Made by a program: the position numbers and the translations under genes
Shown: positions 32,608 to 41,287 of the stretch, one piece after another
Layout: the number at the start of each line of letters is the position of its first letter
Position numbering within the stretch: the first letter of the stretch is position 1
The notes under the pieces: model-generated
Databases searched by the model: none
The model's input: only the letters and a program-made list of their open reading frames with translations
Told to the model about the DNA's origin: nothing
Assembly (NCBI GenBank): GCA_964550165.1
Contig: CAZJYC010000017.1
Coordinates: 1 to 44,715, forward strand
From: CAZJYC01 sp964550165
GTDB taxonomy: Bacteria > Acidobacteriota > Aminicenantia > Aminicenantales > Aminicenantaceae
Direction of reading: 5' to 3'
DNA length: 44,715 bases

Positions 32608-33432
32608 TCAACGTTTGAAGGTTACTGAGTTCTCCTTAAATTCCCCTTCTTTTGCCTTCTCCATTGAGACTTCCGTCACACTGAACGTGTTATCAGTCCA
32701 TTTAATTGAGTAGGGTTTTCCAGATTTCGTAAGCCCCCATCCAAAATTCCATTCGGCATCCTTATCACGTAGAATAATATCATCCAAAGCGTCTTTAAAA
32801 TTTGTAAACACATCTGAATCAAGACCGTAAGAGTTATTGATTCCAACCCATATCAATGCTTTCTTTCGTTCCTCTGCTATGGCAGCAGGCAGTGCCGAGG
32901 AGCGTTTTAAAATGCGGATTGCTGATTGCGCGGCATGTATGATCCCGAAGTCACTGCCAGATACGGTCAGACGTAAAACAATCTTATCCCCTTGCCTAAC
33001 AGTTGCATTTGAAGAATTCGCCATATGTCCCGAATAGGGTTTGTATTGATTCGAACTGACCATAAATTCGTCTTGACCTAATATCATCTCCTCCTGTCCT
33101 TGCTTAAGGATTATAGCTACTGTCACAGAAGAGCGGCCGATACCTGCCATCGTCAATGAATAGGCGAAATCTTTATTCAGTGCTTCATTCCCGAGCTGAA
33201 ACGCATAATCAATCGATCTTGATCCTCCATACATGTAGTGTGTTATCTGTGACGTAGCGACATCCTCCGCCCGTAGCTTTAATGTGTCCTTATCCAAATA
33301 TAGCTTCGGTAATGGCTCGGGCATATCTTCTACAGCAGCCATTATTTGTTTTTCTTCTTTACTCGGACCACAGCCCGAAACTAAGAGAATCAGCATCAAA
33401 AGGCAACATATCAAAAAACTGCTTCTTTTCAA
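32608..33432 (-). CDS. Lipoprotein of unknown function
   Basis: 274 residues starting at TTG 33432, chosen because GGAG lies seven bases upstream and the lipobox LLVSGC puts the lipidated Cys at residue 21. The mature part alternates polar helices (RSIDYAFQLGNEALNKDFAY) and strands, with a repeated mention of Ala/Ser-rich regions but no domain I recognise. It is expected at the outer face of a membrane. It lies alone between relics on both sides. Confidence 0.7.
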   Translation of the reverse strand: MKRSSFLICCLLMLILLVSGCGPSKEEKQIMAAVEDMPEPLPKLYLDKDTLKLRAEDVATSQITHYMYGGSRSIDYAFQLGNEALNKDFAYSLTMAGIGRSSVTVAIILKQGQEEMILGQDEFMVSSNQYKPYSGHMANSSNATVRQGDKIVLRLTVSGSDFGIIHAAQSAIRILKRSSALPAAIAEERKKALIWVGINNSYGLDSDVFTNFKDALDDIILRDKDAEWNFGWGLTKSGKPYSIKWTDNTFSVTEVSMEKAKEGEFKENSVTFKR

Positions 33433-33830
33433 TTGAATTCTCCTTTCTCCGTAATTTTTTTATGGTTATTGAGGTATAAGGGAAATTTCTGTGCGATTCA
33501 TTTCAAAAATCCCCTTATTCCTTTCACCAATTTAGAACACGAAAATGATCGTGTATCATATTGCGAATCTGGATAAATTCCCTGATTCTCTGAGCAATAA
33601 TCCTGAGTGTCCCCGTAAACTAAGGCAGTTTTTCTTATGAAAAGCCTCCTTTGCGATATGGCGATGATATCACCGGGAAAGACGATATGAGGAAATTGCT
33701 TTTTAGCTGTGCTGGCCGAGTGGATTTTTTGCGCCTGTTTGCCTCTTCAACCATCGCAGGTAAGCGTAAATCATGACTCAAAAGATGTCAAGCACGACTG
33801 GAAAGTGGCGGAAGGCGGTCCCCTTAGTTA
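33433..33830. other. Intergenic stretch without a gene
   Basis: No convincing frame. One hairpin ACACGA-aaatga-TCGTGT is at 33537-33554. Bases 33751-33808 resemble 40971-41028 (about 70% by eye, core AAAAGATGTCAA), so this may be a worn piece of a duplicated segment. Otherwise nothing seen. Confidence 0.45.
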
Positions 33831-34421
33831 TCATTTTTTGATTTTCTTCAGTTCCTGACAATAATCCTCCGCGTTATCAATGTCCCTGAGGATGCTGGCA
33901 GTCTTGACCTCAACCTCGAGTATGTCCTCGGTACTGCTGTAAACAAGCTGCCTGAGACCCAGGCTGGGGTCAAGCCTTTCTATCTCCTTCCGGTATTTAA
34001 CATCGATAAGAACAGGATGGCCTCTCTCTTTTTTATAAACAGGCAGGACAATCCCTTTGCCCGTTTTCTTATAAGCGTTGATAACTCTGTCGATGACAGC
34101 GAATGAGACCGAAGGCTGGTCGCCGAGCATGATCAACACAGCATGGGCATTTTCGGGGATCGCTCGAAATCCGCGCTGGATGGAGGAGAGCATGCCGCTT
34201 CGATAACGAGGATTAAAGGCAATCTCAACTGGATATTTTTTTATCTTTTCCTCGATTTTCTCCCTGTCTGAGCCAAGGACAACCAGGATTCTGTCTGCTT
34301 TTGAGTGGATGGCGGCCTCGATAATGGTTTCGATGATTGTTGTTTTCTTAAAAGGCAGGAGAAGCTTAGCTTTTCCCATTCTCCGCGATTCCCCAGCAGC
34401 CAGAATCATCGCCCAGATCAT
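33831..34421 (-). CDS. mocA: MocA-like molybdenum cofactor cytidylyltransferase
   Basis: 196 residues. The nucleotidyltransferase motif LAAGESRRMGKAK occupies residues 7-19, and the metal-binding Asp101 lies in MLGDQPS. This class adds CMP (or GMP) to molybdopterin for xanthine oxidase-family enzymes. The start overlaps the xdhC stop by four bases, and XdhC is the partner that inserts the finished cofactor. The substrates of this maturation pair are very likely the two molybdenum hydroxylases encoded at 20201-26788. It is the only intact one of three copies in the window. Confidence 0.88.
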   Translation of the reverse strand: MIWAMILAAGESRRMGKAKLLLPFKKTTIIETIIEAAIHSKADRILVVLGSDREKIEEKIKKYPVEIAFNPRYRSGMLSSIQRGFRAIPENAHAVLIMLGDQPSVSFAVIDRVINAYKKTGKGIVLPVYKKERGHPVLIDVKYRKEIERLDPSLGLRQLVYSSTEDILEVEVKTASILRDIDNAEDYCQELKKIKK

Positions 34422-35500
34422 TGCGATCTCTCCCCTCTTTCCTGAATCTGGCTTCGGACAAGCACGAGCTGGGCCCCGATGCTGACCGCAATCTCCTCCA
34501 CGGTCTTAGACTGGATGGGGATGCCAATCGGAGCATAAACCCGGTCAAACTGGGCAGGCGTTGCCCAGCCCTCTTCGAGGAATTTCTCTCGCATAAGCTT
34601 TATCTTCCGTTGACTCCCGATCAGGCCGATATAAGCTGCTTCTGAGGCGATACAGTGCCGGAGAACTGTCCCATCATAGTGATGTCCCCGGGTGACAATA
34701 ACCAGATAAGTGTCAGGAGTGATTGGAAAATTCTTGAAGACTTTCTCAAAGTCGCCAACGATGATAGCGTCCGCATCAGGAAGTTTTTTTCTGTTGGCAA
34801 ATTCTGGCCTGTCGTCAATCACAGTGACTTCGAAATTCAGAAGGTTTCCCAGATGGGCTACAGCCTGACCGACGTGCCCTGCCCCGGCAATGATAAGATG
34901 GGGGAAAGGAAAAACAGGCTCCAGAAAAAGCAAACTCTCTTCGCCCTTGTCCGCAAACACTTTTTCCTTTATTTCGAGCAATCTGGGCTTGCCTCCCGAT
35001 AAGGTCTTCTCGACCTCATCGCGAAAAAAAGTTGAGTGCTTTTCCAGGACAGTATCGGATTTTTCTCCTATCCAGAACCTCAGAACTGAGGCTTTTTTAT
35101 CGGAAATTCTGTTGATGAATGTGGCCAGGACGCCAGGCTTTCTCCGAGCCAGCGACTGACACAGGCTGCGGAAAGCCTCTGTGTTTTTTTCAGGACTCGG
35201 TTCGATCAGGATCTTGACTTCGCCGCCACAAATAGCTTCTTCTTCTGAAGACATGTCCGCCTTCAAGCTGAATTTAAAGACAAGCGATTCCTTTCTTTTC
35301 AAAGAGAGGAGGGCTTTTCTCTGGCCATCAGCTTCCAGAACTCCTCCTCCCAGAGTTCCCTCAAGAAGTCCTTTAGAAGAAAACAACGCTGTTGCACCGC
35401 TGACTTGAGGTGTGGAACCCTTTGTATCGATGATGGTGGCTAAGACGAGGGATTTTCTCTTCTCGAGGAGTTTGAAAAGCTGGACATACATGTTTTTCAT
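34418..35500 (-). CDS. xdhC: XdhC/CoxI-family molybdenum cofactor insertion protein
   Basis: 360 residues, ATG 35500 with AAGGGAG upstream. The N-terminal XdhC/CoxI domain has ATIIDTKGSTPQVSGA and GTLGGGVLEA (residues about 20-57). The C-terminal Rossmann domain has IIAGAGHVGQAVAHLG (about 208-223) and the conserved GLIGSQRK. XdhC proteins bind and sulfurate the cofactor and place it in the apo-enzyme; PaoD, needed for PaoABC, belongs here. It is cotranslated with mocA. The gene lies some 7.6 kb from its presumed clients. Confidence 0.93.
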   Translation of the reverse strand: MKNMYVQLFKLLEKRKSLVLATIIDTKGSTPQVSGATALFSSKGLLEGTLGGGVLEADGQRKALLSLKRKESLVFKFSLKADMSSEEEAICGGEVKILIEPSPEKNTEAFRSLCQSLARRKPGVLATFINRISDKKASVLRFWIGEKSDTVLEKHSTFFRDEVEKTLSGGKPRLLEIKEKVFADKGEESLLFLEPVFPFPHLIIAGAGHVGQAVAHLGNLLNFEVTVIDDRPEFANRKKLPDADAIIVGDFEKVFKNFPITPDTYLVIVTRGHHYDGTVLRHCIASEAAYIGLIGSQRKIKLMREKFLEEGWATPAQFDRVYAPIGIPIQSKTVEEIAVSIGAQLVLVRSQIQERGERSQ

Positions 35501-35666
35501 TCCGTGATCTCCCTTTCAAACTCTTAATGACCTTATTTGAGAAGACGATTCAGGCCTTTTTCGGTTTCCAGAATACTAAATTCACGAAATCATGACAAGG
35601 AAATGCGCAGAAATTCTGACTGGTCATCAGAAAAAAGTGAATCGCAGGATATTCTGAAATTTTTTT

Positions 35667-36185
35667 CTAGACAGTTTCTTTGAATCCTTCAATCATTTTA
35701 GCAAAAATATCTTTATCCCTGATATCAAAAATTCTGACCTTGCTCTTTCCTAGGAGCTTGAGGAAATCTTCAAGGATGTTCGCCCTGGCCACGAGAAGAT
35801 AATTTTTTCTGGGCTCGAAAATCACCTGTTTCAGGGACGGCCATAGGCCTTTCCCGGTCATTTCCAGGGGTCCAATTTCGTCGACAACCAGGATATCGGC
35901 ACCTCCGCTCCGGAGAATTATCTTCGCGGCCTCGGCCAGGCTCTGAGGGATAAAATAGAAAGAGCCAATCTTCTCCCATTCCTTTTCCCCTGCCCTCCGG
36001 ATAAAAGGGATGGAATTCTCCTCCTCTAAATCTAACAAATCATAGCCGATTATCTTTTCACTTTTCAGGACGACTTCGCTCAAGAAGCCGTGGACCTTGA
36101 GATTCTCTTCTTTGAGCCTGCTGACAGCTTCTTTGAGCAGAGTCGTCTTGCCGGAATGGATTGGACCGGTCAGGATGAAAATCAT
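35667..36185 (-). CDS. THEP1-type nucleoside-triphosphatase
   Basis: 172 residues from ATG 36185; the frame is open upstream, but the short version begins at the usual first strand (MIFILTGPIHSGKTT). Walker A is at residues 7-14, Walker B in ILVVDEIGPLEM, and a basic ARANILEDF stretch follows. This family hydrolyses NTPs; the cellular role is open. It sits between a 5'-nucleotidase gene and xdhC-mocA on one strand. In several genomes such NTPases accompany molybdenum hydroxylase maturation genes, so a role there is possible. The gene ends in TAG. Confidence 0.8.
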   Translation of the reverse strand: MIFILTGPIHSGKTTLLKEAVSRLKEENLKVHGFLSEVVLKSEKIIGYDLLDLEEENSIPFIRRAGEKEWEKIGSFYFIPQSLAEAAKIILRSGGADILVVDEIGPLEMTGKGLWPSLKQVIFEPRKNYLLVARANILEDFLKLLGKSKVRIFDIRDKDIFAKMIEGFKETV

Positions 36186-36243
36186 GTCTAAAGCATAAAT
36201 AATAAGGCAAACAAAGTCAAAACAGGATTGAAAAGGAGTGCGC

Positions 36244-37785
36244 TTAATTTTTGATTTCCACGATTCTTTTTTGAATCTTATAGTCAAGAACTTTACGCTG
36301 ACTCAGCCATTCCATCAGAGCCTTATTCAAAGAAATGCCTGTATCCTTTGTTCTGTCCACTCTGAAACCAAAGTATTTATCCTCGGCATGTCCGAGCAGG
36401 TAATCATTGCTGACAACAGTAAATACTTTTTCTGGATGGAGAAGCACACCCTGTTTTGCCAAAACTTCTCCGTTAACCTCAATAAAATCTATCCTTTTCC
36501 CGTAAGTTTTCTTGTCCTTGGGATAAAACCTGTATCGAAGGCCGGAAACCTGGATCCTGTCCCAGTCTCTCTCCACGTCGTATTCGAGAATATCTTTAAT
36601 CTGGCGAGCGGTGAGTTCGAACACCATCAGGGTATTCTGGAAGGGTGAAACTTCAAACACATCAGCCTTGGTGACCGGGCCAGCCCTGATATCTGCCCTG
36701 ATAGCTCCGTTGTTGTGGAATGCGATCTGAACTCCTGTCTTCCAGCGCATCACGTCTGTGATCCAATTCCCGAGCTCGCTCTCCACCCGGGAATTCATGT
36801 GTGGATAGTAACTCCTCGAAAGGTCTCTCTTGGATTCTCCAAGGACTTTAGAGAATTCTGCTCCGATAGACTCATCGACCTCTTTAAGAAAGGCAACAAC
36901 CTGCGGCGATGGGTTCAAGTCCACATCAGCCCAGAGCCATACCAATTTTTCTTCGTAGCTCGAAACTCTGTCGTCCTCGACTTCAACTTTTAAATAACCT
37001 AAAGTCCTTTGATAGCCCCATGTTGACTTAACCAGAACTCCATTGACTTCTTCAAATTTCCCGTCGTGGGAGGCGGTCAATACGATGTCGATTCCAGGAA
37101 CATTCTTGGCTATCCTTATCCCATCGTCAAAAGCTCCGTGGGCGGTGACGACAACCAGGTCAGTCTGCTTATCCAGCACTGGCACATAGGCATTCAACGT
37201 GGGAATGATTGGCAACACATCCAGCCCTTCTACCGCTTCTTTTTGGACCTCAATCAAGAAATTCTCATGCATCACGGCGATGACTCCAACTCTTAGGCCA
37301 TCCTCCTCAAAGATATGGTAAGGTTCAGCCGGAAAGAGGCTTCCGTTCTTTTTATAGACGATGTTGGCCATCACTGTCGGAAATTCTGCCAGCTTAGAGA
37401 GCTTTATAGCATTGTGCTGTCCTTTGTCAAAATCGTGGTTTCCATAGCTCCAAACATCGTAGCCCAGCCTGTTCAGAAATTCGATCATCACTCCGCCAAT
37501 CACTCCTCTATATTCCATTTCCACGGCAAGAGTTCCTGTCAGGATATCCCCTGTCTCAATCACCAGGACATTCTTTTCCCTGGCCCTGATCTCATTGATG
37601 TAGTGACTTGCTGCTCCCATGCCGCCGATCAATCTTTTGTTGCTCTCTGCCTGAATTGTGTAAGCTTTATAGTTTCCATGAGTATCGTTAGAATGAAGGA
37701 AAGTAATTGTCTTTGCGAAGAGTGGGCCAGTTATCCAGAAAACCAAACCCAAAGCAAAAGCTGCTGAGACACTCCTTTTCACCAA
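36244..37785 (-). CDS. Exported 5'-nucleotidase / UDP-sugar hydrolase family enzyme
   Basis: 513 residues starting at GTG 37785 with AAGGAGG seven bases upstream. Signal peptide at 1-24. The metallophosphatase ligands are Asp34 and His36 (HSNDTHG), Asp80 (ETGD), Asn116 and His117 (GNHDFD), and a later TAHGAF. The usual GH-x-H/Q motif appears as TASHDG, so the second ligand position is Asp, which is unusual. The C-terminal nucleotide-specificity domain (about 320-513) has NNGAIRADI and SPFQNTL. It should dephosphorylate nucleotides in the periplasm. The NTPase gene starts 58 bp downstream. Confidence 0.88.
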   Translation of the reverse strand: MVKRSVSAAFALGLVFWITGPLFAKTITFLHSNDTHGNYKAYTIQAESNKRLIGGMGAASHYINEIRAREKNVLVIETGDILTGTLAVEMEYRGVIGGVMIEFLNRLGYDVWSYGNHDFDKGQHNAIKLSKLAEFPTVMANIVYKKNGSLFPAEPYHIFEEDGLRVGVIAVMHENFLIEVQKEAVEGLDVLPIIPTLNAYVPVLDKQTDLVVVTAHGAFDDGIRIAKNVPGIDIVLTASHDGKFEEVNGVLVKSTWGYQRTLGYLKVEVEDDRVSSYEEKLVWLWADVDLNPSPQVVAFLKEVDESIGAEFSKVLGESKRDLSRSYYPHMNSRVESELGNWITDVMRWKTGVQIAFHNNGAIRADIRAGPVTKADVFEVSPFQNTLMVFELTARQIKDILEYDVERDWDRIQVSGLRYRFYPKDKKTYGKRIDFIEVNGEVLAKQGVLLHPEKVFTVVSNDYLLGHAEDKYFGFRVDRTKDTGISLNKALMEWLSQRKVLDYKIQKRIVEIKN

Positions 37786-38129
37786 AAAGCCTCCTTATGT
37801 GGCTCAACCGTGTCCTTATCTTCTAATTCTGATAAAATCAGCATATCGAGGATTAATTTTCCTTTAGATTTAAGATATATAACGCTATCGCAAGACTATT
37901 TCAAGGAAAAATTATTTTAAAACTTCGCAAGCATAGAACACTAAAGCAAAGAGTTCTATACTAAAAGCTCTTGATATTCCGTTTGGAATTTGGGAGAAGC
38001 TCATTAAGATTATGAAAAAAATTTTGCGATAGCTCCAGTTTAAAGCGTTTCTGGAGATTGTTGTTGTCTTGAACGGGAATTGAAATCCGAAAAGGCTGTC
38101 GTAGTCCAGCCTAATTCAATGATATCCTT
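37786..38129. other. Intergenic stretch without a gene
   Basis: A+T-rich, no open frame. A weak stem CTCCAG/CTGGAG with a 12-base loop lies near 38034-38057. Nothing else seen. Confidence 0.4.
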
Positions 38130-38423
38130 TTATTTCCTGAAATTGTTCGGTCTGTCAAACTTAGATTCTCGTCTCAAAGCTTTGCTAACCCGGATCTTTC
38201 TGGATTTTATCTCCTGGCCATTCAATGAATCTATGGCCTTTTGAGCATCTTCATCGTTTTCAAATTCTGCAAAGGCAAAGCCTTTAGATTTTCCAGAAAA
38301 TCTGTCTCGAACAACCTTTATCTCTTTGACACTCAGCCCTTTTTCTTCAAAAGACTTTTTCAGCTCTTCTTCTGTCAAGCTGTAATCCAAGTTCCCGATG
38401 TAGATCTTTCTTTCTTCTTCCAT
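38130..38423 (-). CDS. Small RNA-binding protein with one RRM
   Basis: 97 residues. ATG 38423 is preferred over the adjacent upstream ATG because AAAGGAG lies at proper distance. One RNA recognition motif fills residues 5-81: RNP2 is IYIGNL (7-12), RNP1 is KGFAFAEF (47-54), with the aromatic residues for RNA stacking in place. A short basic tail follows. Bacterial single-RRM proteins of this type are often cold-induced and act as RNA chaperones. It stands alone. Confidence 0.92.
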   Translation of the reverse strand: MEEERKIYIGNLDYSLTEEELKKSFEEKGLSVKEIKVVRDRFSGKSKGFAFAEFENDEDAQKAIDSLNGQEIKSRKIRVSKALRRESKFDRPNNFRK

Positions 38424-38683
38424 CATATCTCCTTTAAAATTCCCGATCCTCCAACCCAAACCTTTTCCTCATTCATCCTCACATAGCATGAAATTTGAAT
38501 TATACACTTCTTATAAGATAATTCAAGCAAAATTTGCTCGATGACAATGAATTAAAAATTAAGCGATGGGACAGCCATGTTCCGGGCACAAAGCTGCGTG
38601 GAAAGACTTCTGTCAAGCTCACGGGGAATGTAATATAATAAGGCACCTAAATTAAAATACCTGCTAAAAAGAAGGAGAGCCTG

Positions 38684-39777
38684 ATGAAATATCTTCTGGT
38701 TTCATTTGTCCTACTCTTCTCTTTCATCCTTATGCTTTCCAGGATTGCAGGCGAAGAAAGAGGCTTAAGAACCGAGGTCAAAATGGTGAAGGTTCCGCCT
38801 GCCTCGGGAGCAAACAGCCATTATGTCTCCAACCGCCCTCTCCTTCTTCCCAGTCTTCTGGTGAAGCTTCCCATCGGAAGTATCGAACCCAAAGGCTGGC
38901 TGCTGAGTCAGCTTCAGCTGATGAGGGACGGCTTTACTGGCCGCCTCGCCGAACTCAGCAAATTCCTGAAGGAGGACAGCGGCTGGCTAACTTTAAAAGG
39001 CGGTGGCTGGGAAGAAATGCCTTACTGGCTTAAAGGCTACGGGGACCTGGGCTACGTTCTCAAAGATGCAGACATAATCTCCAGGGCAAAAAAGTGGCTT
39101 GAGGCAGCTCTTGTCAGCCAGCAGCCTGATGGATATTTTGGCCCGCCTGATAGCAAGGAAAAGCACGACCTCTGGCCGAACATGGTCATGCTCTTTGCCC
39201 TCCAGAGCTTTTATGAGGCCACGGGCGATGCGCGCGTCGTCTCTTTCATGACCAGTTATTTCCATTATGAACTGAACCTGCCGGATGAACACTTGCTGCC
39301 CGGAAGCTGGCAGAAACTCCGTGGCGGCGATAATCTGGAGAGTATCTACTGGCTTTATAACCGGACTTGCGAAAAATTCCTTCTCGATTTAGGCCAGCGA
39401 ATTTTCGAGCGAACTTTTGACTGGACATCGCCCATTCTTTCTCCAGAAAGGGATAAGAGCTGGGAGGTCAGCTCTTTCTATCATGGAGTCAACATCACTA
39501 TGGGAATTCGCCAGCCAGGGGTCTACTACCAGCAGTCCAGGGATAAAAAGCATATCGAGGCTGTGGAGAAAAATTACAGCCTGCTTTTCAACCAGAAGCC
39601 GCTCCAATAATCCTCAAAGCGAAAGCCAGGCGAATCCCTCACTGGCAGGCAGAGGGAAAGATGGTTGGGAAAGTTCCGCCAAGCCCGGTGAAATCAGACG
39701 ATCCGATCGAAGAAATCACATTAATTCCCATGGGCTGCGCTCGATTGCGCATCTCCGTTTTCCCCACAGTCAAGTAA
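38684..39777 (+). pseudogene. GH127-like glycosidase gene with its middle deleted
   Basis: ATG 38684 with AAGGAG upstream and a signal peptide opens a 308-residue frame (WEEMPYWLKGYGDLGYVL, SQQPDGYFGP, FHYELNLP) that matches the first half of beta-L-arabinofuranosidase-like (GH127-type) proteins of about 600-650 residues. It ends at TAA 39608-39610. In another frame, from about 39604 to TAA 39775-39777, the typical C-terminus follows: ILKAKARRIPHWQAEGKMVG, SPVKSDDPIEEITLIPMG, then ARLRISVFPTVK. Thus about 300 middle residues were lost with a frame change at the joint, including the catalytic region expected downstream. The rest may be expressed but should be inactive. Confidence 0.8.
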
Positions 39778-39794
39778 AAAGAGGCTAGGGCGAG

Positions 39795-40964
39795 CTAATT
39801 CAGCCAGATCACGCCATATCTTTTCACGAACTGAAACCCATCTTTATCTTCCTCAATCGTGTAGAGCTTTTTTCTTTTCCAGAATTTTGGCTGAGAAGGA
39901 AGAATTATCTTAGCCACATAACGACCTTCCGCATCAAAAACATCATGGTGGTATAAACTCCCATCCTCCATCCTTTCCCAGGTTTCAACAAGAATCCTTC
40001 CCTCATCATCGGCGGAAAGAGATCTGAGGGCAGCATGGTTTTCAGGTAATATTAGCCTTCGGCCGGGCTGAGCCTTCTTTACCCTCTCTTTGACTTCTTT
40101 GACCTCTTCCTCTGAGATTTTAACTGGTGTGAACTCCTTCTTTATTTTTTTTATGAGCTCTCCCTTGAAATTGAAGAAAAACAGCTCATAGTCTTTGCCG
40201 AAACCGATAACAAGAGTGTCATCCTTGGCTAATCCCCAGTGGATTCCTGGTTGAAAAGGATTGATAATTTGAGGGTTGGGTCTTGGTTGAGAAATGGTCA
40301 GGAGCGTTTTAAGAATATTTAAACTGGTATCCATCAATTGAATTTCTTTCCCCCATCTCTCCGGCTCTTTTATATTCGTTATGGCCAGAATATCGCCTCT
40401 TGAATTGACCTTTATTCCAACGGGAAGAAGTTCTGCCGTTGAAACAGACCTGATGAAATCCCCTCCAAGAGAGTAATGGTTTAGTGAGCGGATATAATCC
40501 TCCCAGACAAGCTGTTTATTTCCTGTGATAAATATTTCATTCGGATTTTGAAGCTCTCCGGGTCCTTCTCCCTTCTTGCCGATCTTCCTTAAATAGCTAC
40601 CATTCTTGTCGAAAACTTTGACCTGGCTGTCTCCTTGATCCATGACATATATTCTTTCCTCATCGTCCACAGCGATATACCAAGGCCGAATAAGAATGTA
40701 TCTTTTTTCCTCTTTAGCTTCTCCAATCGACAACTCCTCATGAAGACTAAGCACCTCGCCGCTATAAAGAGGCTCTCTTGGATTTCTGACGACTATAACA
40801 CCATTCTCCTTCTCTATCTTTCCTTTCCATTCAACCTTCTTATTCTGGCCTTCTCCACAAGCTATTAAAGAAAAGGTGACTGTTAAAATAAAAATGAGAA
40901 AGAATTTCCTTTTAGGCTGTCCTGGCTTAGTGAGCATCTTTGTCTCAATTTCCCCATCAATCAT
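39795..40964 (-). CDS. 6-bladed beta-propeller lipoprotein
   Basis: 389 residues from ATG 40964 (no clear ribosome binding site; ATG ten codons in is an alternative). A hydrophobic segment ends in FSLIAC, putting the lipidated Cys at about residue 36. NHL-like blades follow: WYIAVDDEERIYVMDQGDSQ, VKVFDKNGSYLRKIGKKGEG and GPGELQNP are the classic blade pattern, repeated more loosely to the end. Such lipoproteins are numerous in Bacteroidota and Acidobacteriota relatives; they probably bind proteins or glycans at the cell surface. The gene is flanked by a direct repeat that is the 3' end of a GH127-like gene. Confidence 0.82.
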   Translation of the reverse strand: MIDGEIETKMLTKPGQPKRKFFLIFILTVTFSLIACGEGQNKKVEWKGKIEKENGVIVVRNPREPLYSGEVLSLHEELSIGEAKEEKRYILIRPWYIAVDDEERIYVMDQGDSQVKVFDKNGSYLRKIGKKGEGPGELQNPNEIFITGNKQLVWEDYIRSLNHYSLGGDFIRSVSTAELLPVGIKVNSRGDILAITNIKEPERWGKEIQLMDTSLNILKTLLTISQPRPNPQIINPFQPGIHWGLAKDDTLVIGFGKDYELFFFNFKGELIKKIKKEFTPVKISEEEVKEVKERVKKAQPGRRLILPENHAALRSLSADDEGRILVETWERMEDGSLYHHDVFDAEGRYVAKIILPSQPKFWKRKKLYTIEEDKDGFQFVKRYGVIWLN

Positions 40965-41149
40965 CGCAGGGAAATATAAGTCAGGATAAAAAAGATGTCA
41001 ATGACGGCTTGAGATGTGGAATAAAAGTTTTCCCCACAGTCAGGTAAAAAAGGAAAGCCCTTTTTTATAAATAAGCGGACCATATACGTCCAACGCCTGG
41101 AATGCACAAATCTTGGCACAATTAACTGCACTTTCGAGCCATATATCAC

Positions 41150-41178
41150 TTGACATGTAGACACGGAATCATTATTAT
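41150..41178 (+). promoter_or_regulatory. Promoter of the A+T-rich lipoprotein gene
   Basis: TTGACA (41150-41155), exactly 17 bases, TATTAT (41173-41178). A leader of about 100 bases follows, which contains the palindrome AACAAAATTTTGTT at 41259-41272 just before the ribosome binding site GGAGGAG. Confidence 0.6.
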
Positions 41179-41287
41179 CGCCCTCAGTAAAAGGAAATAC
41201 CGCGGTTACGATGATATGAACAAAGAATTATTATAACCTCTGTCAGAATTCTTATATGAACAAAATTTTGTTTTTCATGGAGGAGAA

